DNA of 64,000 bases from Neobacillus drentensis NBRC 102427 (lineage in GTDB: Bacteria > Bacillota > Bacilli > Bacillales > Cytobacillaceae): assembly GCF_001591445.1 (NCBI RefSeq), contig NZ_BCUX01000001.1, forward strand, positions 1 to 64,000, given 5' to 3'. Shown here piece by piece: positions 17,293 through 25,701 of the stretch (position 1 is the stretch's first letter; each line of letters opens with the position of its first letter). The notes under the pieces were generated by a model. That model made no database searches and was not told the origin of the DNA. It worked only from the letters and a program-made list of their open reading frames with translations. The translations under genes were made by a program, and so were the position numbers.

Positions 17293-17490
17293 ATTGTTTT
17301 TAGGTAATTCTTTTTTATGAAACAACTTTTTGAATAAAACTACTCCAACTGATATAAACCTACTCCACCATCGTTTCTTCCTATTTATATTTGGACCATA
17401 AACATAGCGATTCCAAAAATAATAGAAAAATTCCTCAACAACTAACAATATGATAAAAAATAAAATAGAAATAGTTATCCAATACCACAT
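17269..17490 (-). CDS. small single-pass membrane protein, unknown
   Basis: 73 residues: one N-terminal membrane helix (about 3-25, MWYWITISILFFIILLVVEE), then a basic aromatic-rich segment with RKKRWWSRF and KKLFHKKELPK. AAGGAG is placed 8 bases before the ATG, which supports translation. The last codons and stop are inside the terminator hairpin. No homologous family recognised. Confidence 0.6.
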   Translation of the reverse strand: MWYWITISILFFIILLVVEEFFYYFWNRYVYGPNINRKKRWWSRFISVGVVLFKKLFHKKELPKNNSDKGLPL

Positions 17491-17670
17491 TTTTAGGACT
17501 CCTTTTCAAACAGATAATTTATCTTATTCGAAAAACCTGGGGAAGGACATTCAAAATCATTCTCTGTTCATCAATGAACAATCTGTATATTCTTATTTTA
17601 ACAAAGAATTTCTAAATTGTGGGCCTTTAGGAAAATTTTACAGTCCTTTTATTTCGAGTTACGAAACTGC

Positions 17671-17760
17671 CGTCCAGAGCAACTAGAAGAAAACGTAAAA
17701 GTGTCAGGTGTAAAACTAAGTAAAGAAACCCTTGCAAAAATTGAAGACATCTTAAGATGA
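17671..17760 (+). pseudogene. aldo/keto reductase, C-terminal remnant
   Basis: The plus strand encodes RPEQLEENVKVSG, VKLSKETLAKIEDILR and then a stop, matching the last 29 residues of aldo/keto reductases (the ARxPEQLEEN cofactor-binding segment and final helix). Nothing recognisable of the other 270-300 residues lies upstream in 17491-17670. It is a decayed gene end followed by its own terminator. Confidence 0.75.
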
Positions 17761-17764
17761 AAAA

Positions 17765-17796
17765 ATGCCTCTGGTTTTGATCTCCAGAGGCATTTA
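17765..17796. terminator. bidirectional terminator
   Basis: ATGCCTCTGG pairs perfectly with CCAGAGGCAT (10 bp, 9-base loop), flanked by A and T runs; between the aldo/keto remnant and the MFS gene end. Confidence 0.85.
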
Positions 17797-17802
17797 TAGT
17801 AC

Positions 17803-19023
17803 TCACATTGTTTTTTCAAGGTTGGGTTGCTTGGTGTTGATAAAAAACCTATTTCCAACCGTAAAGAAGACCACACTTCCCATCGTTGTGACAGCAAGAA
17901 TCCAAAACATGATTTGGCCTTGAAACTGACTTAAAAGGTACCCGCCGATAATTGGTCCGAGGAAATTTCCAATCTTCCGGAATTGTGCTGCACCGAAATA
18001 GGTCCCACGCAAATGTTCAGGGGCAAGTTGGTCAATCATCATACTGTTAGAAGGGAAAATTAAAATTTCACCTACTGTTAACAACACGATGGCCAGAATT
18101 GCAGTTACCCAGCCGTTGACAAAACTGAAGACGACTAATCCAGCCGCCATAAAAACGGCACCGATAACCATTACGTGCATTAGCCGGAATCTTTCGGCCA
18201 CATGGCTAATCGGCATTTGTAGGAAAACAACCATCACGGCATTAATCGTGATCAGTGTCGAAAAAATGACAATCCCATTTTCTACAGTTCCTTCTAGGAT
18301 TTGCGGTAAGTTGGAGTCAATTTGAACATAACCCATGTTTACTAAAATAATTCCAAGGATTAGAAACCTAAGTGCTTTATCTGTCCTTATGATCGTAAAA
18401 GCATCACCAAAAGAGACAACCCTTTTGTTTATTCCCGCTTGAGGTAAGACTAGTTTCTTCATTAGGAATACCAGCACAATGGCATAAAATAAATAGGTGG
18501 TGCCAGTTATCGCAAAGGATAACTTTGCAGATGTACTAGCCAAATAGGCACCAGCAAGCGGACCAACGGATGCACCAATATTCAACGCTGTATATCGTAA
18601 AGAATATACTTTCATCCGCTTTTCTTTATCTGTCAAATCGGCCATTAAAGCTTGTGATGTTGGTTCAAAAAATGAATTGCAAAGCCCATTTAATGCGTTT
18701 AATAGGATAAACCAACCCTGCCCAGTAGCAACAGTAAATCCATAATAAACAAGTGCTACCATTAACAAAGATATCAGCATCACAGGTTTACGTCCAAACC
18801 GGTCCGATAAATGACCGCCAATAAACCCTCCAACCGTTCCCATTAACGGACTCATCCCAACGGTTAATCCGATGACGATAGGAGATAAATCCATATGCCT
18901 AGATAAGTAGATTGATAAAAAAGGAAGCGTCATAAAAGAAGCGCCCCTTGATAAAACCGTTCCAATTAATAATACCCACACGATCGGATGAAATTGTCCG
19001 ATGTAGTTCTTAACTTTTGCCAT
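17803..19023 (-). CDS. MFS transporter, drug-efflux (DHA1) type
   Basis: 406-residue, twelve-helix major facilitator. The loop 2-3 signature is GGHLSDRFGRKPVML (about residues 69-83) and its counterpart in the second half is around MPISHVAERFRLMHV. The end of helix 5 reads LNIGASVGPLAGAYL, similar to the antiporter motif C of drug-H+ exporters such as YitG/MdtG-like proteins. GAGAGG precedes the ATG. Substrate is unknown, and the gene is monocistronic. Confidence 0.9.
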   Translation of the reverse strand: MAKVKNYIGQFHPIVWVLLIGTVLSRGASFMTLPFLSIYLSRHMDLSPIVIGLTVGMSPLMGTVGGFIGGHLSDRFGRKPVMLISLLMVALVYYGFTVATGQGWFILLNALNGLCNSFFEPTSQALMADLTDKEKRMKVYSLRYTALNIGASVGPLAGAYLASTSAKLSFAITGTTYLFYAIVLVFLMKKLVLPQAGINKRVVSFGDAFTIIRTDKALRFLILGIILVNMGYVQIDSNLPQILEGTVENGIVIFSTLITINAVMVVFLQMPISHVAERFRLMHVMVIGAVFMAAGLVVFSFVNGWVTAILAIVLLTVGEILIFPSNSMMIDQLAPEHLRGTYFGAAQFRKIGNFLGPIIGGYLLSQFQGQIMFWILAVTTMGSVVFFTVGNRFFINTKQPNLEKTM

Positions 19024-19110
19024 ATATGTATGCCTCTCAGATTTTTTTTGTCAATATCTAGTAAAACAATTTATATGGATAATGTAAAGAATCTTCTTAC
19101 TCTTTTGCAG

Positions 19111-19139
19111 AAAAAAGCCAGTTCCAATACGGAACTGAC
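19111..19139 (-). terminator. terminator of the holin gene
   Basis: GTCAGTTCC pairs with GGAACTGGC (one wobble), then six Ts on the minus strand. Confidence 0.8.
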
Positions 19140-19148
19140 TTCGCTAAT

Positions 19149-19424
19149 TTAGTTTGGATTCTTGTATGTTAATGCTCGTTCACTGTCCGCGTAGCCCTTC
19201 GTCGTTGGATCCTGTACCATTCCTAACATAGACATCAAAACAAAGACTGCATTTACGAACGTTAACACACCATTCTGAATCGCATCAGTGAGTTGAAAAT
19301 CTATGATTCCAAAGGAATTTAAACACGCTAACACCATTTGAGCCACAATCATGATTTGAGATATACACGCGATAATCCAGTTCCGGTTTTTTAATCTTAC
19401 TTTCCAGTTGATCATCTTCCCCAT
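19149..19424 (-). CDS. phi-LC3-family holin-like protein
   Basis: 91 residues of the phage_holin_1 (phi LC3) family: MINWKVRLKNRNWIIA opening, two predicted membrane helices, and the C-terminal QDPTTKGYADSERALTYKNPN typical of this family. Holins permeabilise the membrane for a lysin, but there is no lysin or other phage gene adjacent, and the gene has its own terminator, so it may be a domesticated copy. The ATG at 19424 has GGAG 4 bases upstream; the ATG at 19415 is an alternative. Confidence 0.85.
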   Translation of the reverse strand: MGKMINWKVRLKNRNWIIACISQIMIVAQMVLACLNSFGIIDFQLTDAIQNGVLTFVNAVFVLMSMLGMVQDPTTKGYADSERALTYKNPN

Positions 19425-19517
19425 CCCTCTCCTTTATGTTAAACAATCTTTCTATTAACATATGCTCGGACGAGGAAATGGTTGTCCGCTAATATCATCT
19501 GTTTATCTTTTATATCC

Positions 19518-20870
19518 TTAGACTTCTCTTCGCATTGCTTTTAATACGTCAACCTTAGTGGCCCGCTGTGCTGGGCGCAATCCTGAAATGATCGTAACAC
19601 TATAACAAATCACAATACAAATGATGGGTAAAATAGGCGGGATGTCGCTAAATATTAAATTTAAGTCCGTTTCTTGGCCAAATGCTTGTTTAATAATTAA
19701 TGGAATCGCAAAATTAACTGTGTAGCTGATTCCATAGGAAACCACCGTACCAATGAGTGCGCCAATCAGCCCTATATAACTGCTTTCAAGCAGAAAAATC
19801 CGCTTAATCGTTTTTGGACTGGCACCTATTGCTTTCATTATCCCAATATCAGGGGCCCTTTCAGTCACCGCCATCGTCATCGTATTGTAAATTCCAATAG
19901 ATGCTATGAGAATAGCGATCGTCCCAATAAATATAAGACCTGCTTTAGCAATCATAAACACCATATTTACTTCTTTTAGTTCATTCACAACGGAGTAAGT
20001 CGCATAATTCTTCTCTTTTAATTGGTCAGAGATCCTTTGGACTGATTCCATGTTTTTGGCGTATATTTTCACATCATCATAAGCATTTTTATTAACCTCA
20101 AGGTCATCAGGTACTTTATTGGTATTTGCATCCAGCATGTAGCCTTTTGGTGTCCCTGTAAACCTCTCAATTTCAGTTAACATCTCATCTGAAATAAAGA
20201 CACTACTATCCTGTGCCCATTCTTTTGTTGGCTTCGTAGAAATGCCCACCACTTTCAATGGGATTGTTTTTTCAATTTGTTTTCCGGCTTTAAACTGCCT
20301 GATGGTTAATTTAATTTCCTTGCCACGTAATTTACCTTTATAGAGATACTCTGCTTTAACCTGTCCTTTTTCATCATACAAATCCTCGCCAGCATCCTTG
20401 TCTGCCAGATTGGTGAGGAAGTTATAGCCCACTGCTACTTCATATTTACTCTTAGGAAACGTGCCCTCGGATAATTCGAAACCAGCTTTAATCTCTGCAG
20501 GAAAATTAGTTACAAACGTTGGAGTTCCTTCTTGGTACTTACCAATCGAATACGTGCCTTCTTGCTGTAACATTTTCCGTCTGGTAACCGATTTAACGTC
20601 TTTAAGTTCTTCAAATATTTGAATATCTTTATCATTTAAAGGCCGAAACATCCCTTGTTCCTTTGTTTCTTTACCGTGGACATCAATTTGAGTAATGACC
20701 CTGCGTTCAGTAATTTCCTTTACCACCGATTTCTGGAGTCCAAATCCGACAGAGGCGAGCACAATCAAGAAAGCACACCCCATTGCTGTTGCTAGAATCG
20801 TCATAAATACTCTTGTTCTATTTTTCTTCATATTCTGGCGGACGAAACGGAATTGATCTCTTAGTTTCAT
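19518..20870 (-). CDS. ABC transporter permease, MacB/FtsX-like
   Basis: 450 residues: one N-terminal helix (about 18-40), a large extracytoplasmic domain (about 45-310), then three helices with the FtsX-like core. Typical segments are RVFMTILATAMGCAFLIVLASVGFG, VTERAPDIGIMKAIGAS and LRPAQRATKVDVLKAMRRE. Such permeases act as mechanotransmission units exporting or releasing peptides, lipids or lipoproteins. Its start overlaps the ATPase stop by 4 bases, so the two form one transporter. Substrate unknown. Confidence 0.92.
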   Translation of the reverse strand: MKLRDQFRFVRQNMKKNRTRVFMTILATAMGCAFLIVLASVGFGLQKSVVKEITERRVITQIDVHGKETKEQGMFRPLNDKDIQIFEELKDVKSVTRRKMLQQEGTYSIGKYQEGTPTFVTNFPAEIKAGFELSEGTFPKSKYEVAVGYNFLTNLADKDAGEDLYDEKGQVKAEYLYKGKLRGKEIKLTIRQFKAGKQIEKTIPLKVVGISTKPTKEWAQDSSVFISDEMLTEIERFTGTPKGYMLDANTNKVPDDLEVNKNAYDDVKIYAKNMESVQRISDQLKEKNYATYSVVNELKEVNMVFMIAKAGLIFIGTIAILIASIGIYNTMTMAVTERAPDIGIMKAIGASPKTIKRIFLLESSYIGLIGALIGTVVSYGISYTVNFAIPLIIKQAFGQETDLNLIFSDIPPILPIICIVICYSVTIISGLRPAQRATKVDVLKAMRREV

Positions 20871-21556
20871 ACCAACACCTCCTCGGCAATGCGGCCATCT
20901 TTTAATTCAATCTTGCGGTTGCCGATATTAGCCACTTTGTCATCATGTGTGATAATTAAAAACGTGATCCCTAAATCCCTGTTTAATTCTTTAATGAATT
21001 TCAATAACTCTTCCTCTGTTTCACTATCAAGGCTGCCGGTCGGTTCATCGGCAAGAATAATCGGCGGATTAACAATTAATGCCCGGGCGATACTTACCCG
21101 CTGTTGCTGCCCGCCTGATAGCTCCCCAGGATAATGATCCTGGTACTCTAGTAAGCCAACTTTTTGAAGCATTTGTTCAGTTTGCACCTTTCGTTCCTTT
21201 TCGTTAATACCTTTTAATATCAACGGCAGTTCCACATTTTGAAAAGCAGTCATGCTTGGAATCAATTGAAAGCTTTGAAAAATAAAACCAAGATTATTAA
21301 TCCGGAAATCAGCAAATTTCGTTTCATTCAGATCAGATACCTTTTCCCCGCTTATCCAAATTTCGCCCTCTTTTGGATGGATGAATCCACTTACTAAATT
21401 GAGAAGCGTCGATTTCCCGGAACCACTTCTGCCAACAATGGTAACAATTTCGCCTTTCTCGACCGTGAAAGAAATATCTCTAAGTACTGGAATAATCGTT
21501 TGTCTTCCTTTTTTTCCAATCACAAAATCATGGCTTAAACTTTTAATCGTAATCAT
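20867..21556 (-). CDS. ABC transporter ATP-binding protein, LolD/MacB type
   Basis: About 229 residues: Walker A GRSGSGKST, Q-loop, signature LSGGQQQRVSIARAL, Walker B IILADEPTGSLD and the switch His in IITHDD. This arrangement is typical of ATPases paired with FtsX-like permeases, here the overlapping next gene. The ATG at 21556 is preceded by GGAGG with 5-base spacing; the open frame reaches 21580. Confidence 0.93.
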   Translation of the reverse strand: MITIKSLSHDFVIGKKGRQTIIPVLRDISFTVEKGEIVTIVGRSGSGKSTLLNLVSGFIHPKEGEIWISGEKVSDLNETKFADFRINNLGFIFQSFQLIPSMTAFQNVELPLILKGINEKERKVQTEQMLQKVGLLEYQDHYPGELSGGQQQRVSIARALIVNPPIILADEPTGSLDSETEEELLKFIKELNRDLGITFLIITHDDKVANIGNRKIELKDGRIAEEVLV

Positions 21557-21614
21557 AATTTCCTCCTGTTTCCCATTCATTACACTTAATAGACGATGGG
21601 CGTTTTACTAAACC

Positions 21615-21649
21615 CTACACAAATTGAATATTTTTTTCACAATTTGTAG
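21615..21649. promoter_or_regulatory. inverted repeat upstream of ABC transporter
   Basis: CTACACAAATTG and CAATTTGTAG form an inverted repeat around a 13-base A/T spacer, about 60-90 bases before the ABC operon and in the divergent gap to the PBP gene. It may be an operator; no regulator is encoded nearby. Confidence 0.3.
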
Positions 21650-21776
21650 ACTGATTCTAAGTTAAATGTATTACAAGAGGGAATATTACAAGCCAAATGG
21701 CTTTTGCTAGTCTTTTTGTTTGATAAAAATTATAATAAAGGAATTGAAAATTACTTTTTGAAAGTAAGGAGATCAC

Positions 21777-23870
21777 ATGGAGAAATTACATCCATATTGG
21801 GAGAAGCTTGTTCGTTTCTGGAAAAAGAAACATTTAACTCAAATATTATTATTACTCATCCTAGTTGTTGTTTTAGCAACCATCCTTTATTTTGGCTGGA
21901 TTGCGATGCGCGCCAATGTAGAATCACTGAAGCAAGGCCTAAGTCAGCCGACGGTTATTTATGACAAAAAAGGAAAAATAGCGAGTAATGTCGCCACTAA
22001 TCGGACGAAAGGTATAAAAATTGAGGACTTGCCAAAATATGTCCCAAATGCTGTTGTAGCCATCGAAGACGAACGATTCTATCAGCATGGCGGCTTTGAT
22101 ATCAAAGGGATAGCCCGTGCCTTTTTTAGTAACTTGTTTGCAGGCAGGATTACTGGCGGCGGCAGTACGTTAACTCAGCAGTTAACGAAGAATGCCCTCT
22201 TGTCTCCGGAGCGAACCTATAAACGAAAAGCGGAGGAATTATTTTTAGCCGTAAAAATTGAAAAGGTTTATTCCAAAAATGAGATTTTGCAGATGTACCT
22301 CAATCAGGTTTATTTCGGGAGCGGTGCCTGGGGAATTAGCAATGCATCCAAAAAATATTTTGATAAAGATATTTCTGATGTGACGGTAAGCGAGGCAGCG
22401 ATGCTTGCTGGATTGCTGCATTCACCGAATTACCTTGATCCCTATAATAACTATGATTTAGCCATGAAGAGACGAAATACTGTATTAGCAAAAATGAAAG
22501 AACTAGGGATGATTAATCAGTCTCAGTATGCCAAGGCTAAAAAAGAAAAGATTCACCTACATGATGGCGGTGGGAGCTTTGTCGAGCGAAAATACCCTTA
22601 TTATGTGGATGCTGTTTTAAATGAAGCGATTAATAAATATGGCCTAACTCAGGAAGAAATTTTAACAAGAGGCTATCGAATTTACACAGCCATGGATCAA
22701 AATCTTCAGTCTGGTCTTGAAAAGGTCTATAGTGAAGATTACTTGTTCCCCCGCAGTAGAGGTGGAGAACTTGTTCAAAGTGGCTCCGTTTTAATGGATC
22801 CCGCTTCCGGAGGCGTGAGTGCCCTTGTAGGCGGCCGCGGCGAGCATGTATTCCGAGGCTTTAACCGGGCTACGCAATTAAGGGCACAGCCAGGGTCAAC
22901 AATCAAACCACTGGCAGTTTATACACCTGCCCTTGAAGAAGGTTACAAGTATTCATCGGAGCTTTCCGATAAACCAATTACCTTTGGAAATTACAAACCG
23001 GAAAATTTCTCAAGAACCTATTCTGGAAAAGTTGAAATGTACAAGGCCCTTGAGAAGTCCTTAAATATTCCGGCCGTATGGCTGTTAAATGAGATTGGCT
23101 TAAATAAGGGGATCGATTCATTAAAGAGGTTTGGCATCCCTGTTGAAAAAGAAGATAGAAACCTAGCAATCGCACTTGGCGGGATGAGTAAGGGGGTCTC
23201 CCCTCTGCAAATGGCTAACGCTTTTTCAGCTTTCCCCAATGGAGGCAAGCGGGAAGACAGCCACTTCATTACGAAAATAGTCGGACCTACTGGGAATGTC
23301 CTCGCCGAGCATAAAGCAAAAACGACAAAAGTAACCTCCAAAGGGGTCACAGATGAGATGACATCGATGCTCTTAAATGTCGTCGAATCAGGTACTGGTA
23401 AGCGGGCGCATATCCCCGGCGTGCAGCTTGCAGGAAAAACGGGATCCACGCAGTTACCTTATAATGATATTAGTGGGACAAAGGATCAATGGATGGTCGG
23501 CTATACACCTAATCTTGTCGGAGCCATCTGGATGGGGTTTGACCAAACCGACCGAGAACATTACCTGCCAAGTTCGAGTTCGGCCAATGTGGTTCCGATT
23601 TTCAAGGAGATAATGAAGGAGTCTACTCAGCATCTTCCTAAAGAATCTTTTGCAGCTGCATCCATTAATGCGCAGCTTTCTGGGAAAGCCTCTCCAATGA
23701 TAAGCATCAATGAACAAGCGAAGAAGATTAGCAAAGAATTAAATGAAAATGCACAGCAGATTGGGAAATCAATTAAAGCAAATGCTCCCGGCTGGAAAAA
23801 AAGTCTTGATTCAGCTTTGTATAAGCTTGGTAAGGGCGTTAATTTACTCATAGAAAGATTTCAGAAGTAA
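21777..23870 (+). CDS. class A penicillin-binding protein (PBP1A family)
   Basis: 697-residue bifunctional peptidoglycan synthase. Short cytoplasmic head, one membrane helix (about 23-43), GT51 glycosyltransferase with the catalytic Glu in EDERFYQHGGFD and the TGGGSTLTQQLTKN motif, then the transpeptidase with SxxK in QPGSTIKPL, SxN in KSLNIP and KTG in AGKTGST. The size is close to B. subtilis PbpG (PBP2d). AAGGAG precedes the ATG. A role in spore or vegetative wall synthesis cannot be decided here. Confidence 0.93.
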   Translation: MEKLHPYWEKLVRFWKKKHLTQILLLLILVVVLATILYFGWIAMRANVESLKQGLSQPTVIYDKKGKIASNVATNRTKGIKIEDLPKYVPNAVVAIEDERFYQHGGFDIKGIARAFFSNLFAGRITGGGSTLTQQLTKNALLSPERTYKRKAEELFLAVKIEKVYSKNEILQMYLNQVYFGSGAWGISNASKKYFDKDISDVTVSEAAMLAGLLHSPNYLDPYNNYDLAMKRRNTVLAKMKELGMINQSQYAKAKKEKIHLHDGGGSFVERKYPYYVDAVLNEAINKYGLTQEEILTRGYRIYTAMDQNLQSGLEKVYSEDYLFPRSRGGELVQSGSVLMDPASGGVSALVGGRGEHVFRGFNRATQLRAQPGSTIKPLAVYTPALEEGYKYSSELSDKPITFGNYKPENFSRTYSGKVEMYKALEKSLNIPAVWLLNEIGLNKGIDSLKRFGIPVEKEDRNLAIALGGMSKGVSPLQMANAFSAFPNGGKREDSHFITKIVGPTGNVLAEHKAKTTKVTSKGVTDEMTSMLLNVVESGTGKRAHIPGVQLAGKTGSTQLPYNDISGTKDQWMVGYTPNLVGAIWMGFDQTDREHYLPSSSSANVVPIFKEIMKESTQHLPKESFAAASINAQLSGKASPMISINEQAKKISKELNENAQQIGKSIKANAPGWKKSLDSALYKLGKGVNLLIERFQK

Positions 23871-23901
23871 AAAAAATAGCACCAATGCGGTGCTATTTTT
23901 C
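23871..23901. terminator. bidirectional terminator between PBP and B12 operon
   Basis: AAAATAGCACC pairs perfectly with GGTGCTATTTT around 5 bases. The stop of the last B12-operon gene (23893) lies in the right arm, so it terminates both converging units. Confidence 0.85.
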
Positions 23902-24609
23902 TATTTGCAGGGAGTGATAAAAGCTCCCTGTGATTTTTTGTATTGTTTCTTCTTGTTCTGATTGGAAAACAGTCAAAAAGCATGTTGATGGACCTGCAGA
24001 TTTTAAAATATCCACGTTTGAGATGATCATTTCTTGTGAAAATTCTTGATTAGAAAACATCTGATTGATTTCATTTAAAATCCCTTTGGAACCAACCGGC
24101 CAAATCATCACATCATTTACTTTGGATACCTCTTGAAAAACGGAAAGTGGGACCACATCTTCCTTAAGTTCAATCACTTCGTTTCCAACCAGCGGTCTAC
24201 CTATAACGGCAAATTTTAATTGATTAGAGTATGTTATCTCTGTTGTTGGAGCGATTGACTTTTTCCCGAGAACAACTAATCCAACGGCAGATTGCAGAAG
24301 TGAAAAGTTACTTTCTGTACTACCAGATATCCTTACATCAAATAACTTGAGTTCGGCCATCCCCTTTTCTATACCACTAACTAGTTCATCCCATGGTTCA
24401 TTTCCACAAAAATTGTGGAGCAACACTGCAATAGGTTCCCCTCCTGCCGCGATACACTCCATAACAGCAACTCTAAATGCATAATAAGCAACTGTTTCGT
24501 AAGGAACCTGAACAAGATCGTCTTCCTTCATTCCAATCGCACCACTATTATCACAGGCAATAATGAGGGAGTCCACCTCATTAAAAGGAATGGTTAGTAT
24601 ATCCCTCAT
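23893..24609 (-). CDS. cblS: CblS-like alpha-ribazole kinase (PurM/AIRS-like)
   Basis: 238 residues with features of the AIR synthase/ThiL superfamily: the nucleotide-binding start IIACDNSGAIGMKEDDLVQV, and RVAVMECIAAGGEPIAVLL, where Asp and backbone groups would hold ATP and metal. In Listeria and Geobacillus a PurM-like protein next to a transporter phosphorylates alpha-ribazole so that CobS can attach it; the operon context here (cblT overlap of 4 bases, cobS and a CobC-like phosphatase upstream) fits. Last of 13 genes. Name rests on fold and context. Confidence 0.75.
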   Translation of the reverse strand: MRDILTIPFNEVDSLIIACDNSGAIGMKEDDLVQVPYETVAYYAFRVAVMECIAAGGEPIAVLLHNFCGNEPWDELVSGIEKGMAELKLFDVRISGSTESNFSLLQSAVGLVVLGKKSIAPTTEITYSNQLKFAVIGRPLVGNEVIELKEDVVPLSVFQEVSKVNDVMIWPVGSKGILNEINQMFSNQEFSQEMIISNVDILKSAGPSTCFLTVFQSEQEETIQKITGSFYHSLQIEK

Positions 24610-25100
24610 TGTTTCACATCTCCCTTTGATATTTGACGATGCGTGACGAGGGATGCAAGCCGTGGTATTGCTATCAATGCAATAATTGTATTAATGATCG
24701 AACCGATGAGCAGTGAAGGGACGATCCCCAAATAAAAACCTGTGTTCATTAAAAAAATAAATGGGATGGGGGCTACAAATGAATTCCCAATAATAAAAAG
24801 CGTACTTGCTATCCATTTATTGTTTTTATAAAGACGTCCAAACACCCAAACCAGCACGGCCATTTCGACAGCTATTAAAAAGTGCATCGGTCCTAATGGG
24901 AATCCACCAGCCAATGCAGATAGTAAATGGCCAAATGCACCCACAACCGCTCCGGCACCGGCACCAAAAAGGACGGCGGCTAAAAGCGCAGGAAATACGT
25001 CCAATGCGACACTGCCGACAATGGCCGGAATCTTTATCATCGCACCGACGACAGACAATGCCGTTAACATCGCGAGTCCGCTTACTATTTTTCCCTTCAT
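24606..25100 (-). CDS. cblT: CblT-like alpha-ribazole transporter (ECF S-like)
   Basis: About 164 residues, five to six predicted membrane helices, resembling S components of ECF transporters (LDVFPALLAAVLFGAGAGAVVGAFGHLLSALAGG and PMHFLIAVEMAVLVWVFG). It sits between the adenosyltransferase and the CblS-like kinase, the known cblT-cblS pairing for alpha-ribazole scavenging. GGAGG lies 9 bases before the ATG at 25100, inside the end of the adenosyltransferase gene. Substrate is inferred from neighbours. Confidence 0.75.
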   Translation of the reverse strand: MKGKIVSGLAMLTALSVVGAMIKIPAIVGSVALDVFPALLAAVLFGAGAGAVVGAFGHLLSALAGGFPLGPMHFLIAVEMAVLVWVFGRLYKNNKWIASTLFIIGNSFVAPIPFIFLMNTGFYLGIVPSLLIGSIINTIIALIAIPRLASLVTHRQISKGDVKQ

Positions 25101-25101
25101 G

Positions 25102-25686
25102 CTACTTATCCTCCTTACGCTTCCCATCCTTAAACACCTTTGCACTGCGCACATATTCTACGTCGTTCACTTTTAATCGATAGTTTATGACTCTTGCCAA
25201 TGCAAAGAAATAATCTGAAAGACGGTTTAAGTACATCAGTGCAATTTCAGAGGTTTTTGGGTCAGCCTTTACTAATTTAACTACCAATCTTTCAGCTCTT
25301 CTAGTTACCGTTCGGGCAATATGAATCGATGCCGATGGCTTAGTTCCTCCTGGTAAAATAAATCTCTCCAACTCAGGTGCTTCTTCAATATATTCATCTA
25401 TTTTCTTTTCAAGGTAATCAATCGATTCTTGGTGAAGTTTTGATTCGCGCTTCTCCGTCACATTGGCAAGGTCACCACCACAATCAAATAATTCATGTTG
25501 GATTTTTTCAAGATCAGCTAGCACATCATTGAATAATTCCTGGTCCAGCTCTTGGATCACTTGGCCGACAAAGCAATTGACCTCGTCAACTGTTCCGTAT
25601 GCTTCTACGCGAATATCATCTTTGTCTACCCTTCCACCGATTATGCTTGTTTTCCCTTTGTCCCCTGTTCTTGTGTAAATTCTCAT
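25102..25686 (-). CDS. pduO: PduO-type cob(I)yrinic acid a,c-diamide adenosyltransferase
   Basis: About 194 residues. It transfers adenosyl from ATP to Co(I) corrinoids. Family landmarks are the N-terminal ATP loop YTRTGDKGKTSIIGG, TVDEVNCF, and RTVTRRAERLVV followed by LNRLSDYFFALAR. It matches YvqK of B. subtilis. The start is placed at the ATG 25686 by family alignment; an ATG at 25695 directly follows AAAGGGG. The stop is one base from the cblT start. Cytosolic; makes adenosylcobinamide/adenosylcobyric acid for the assembly steps. Confidence 0.92.
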   Translation of the reverse strand: MRIYTRTGDKGKTSIIGGRVDKDDIRVEAYGTVDEVNCFVGQVIQELDQELFNDVLADLEKIQHELFDCGGDLANVTEKRESKLHQESIDYLEKKIDEYIEEAPELERFILPGGTKPSASIHIARTVTRRAERLVVKLVKADPKTSEIALMYLNRLSDYFFALARVINYRLKVNDVEYVRSAKVFKDGKRKEDK

Positions 25687-25701
25687 TAGTCCCATTCCCC
25701 T

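Noticed and set aside
17450-17686. Plus-strand 78-codon frame between the small membrane gene and the aldo/keto remnant
   Set aside because: Starts inside the opposing gene, has no ribosome site and shows no protein-like pattern; the recognisable remnant is in another frame.
19149-19424. Prophage region suggested by the holin
   Set aside because: No lysin, structural, integrase or attachment sequences nearby; neighbours are ordinary chromosomal genes.
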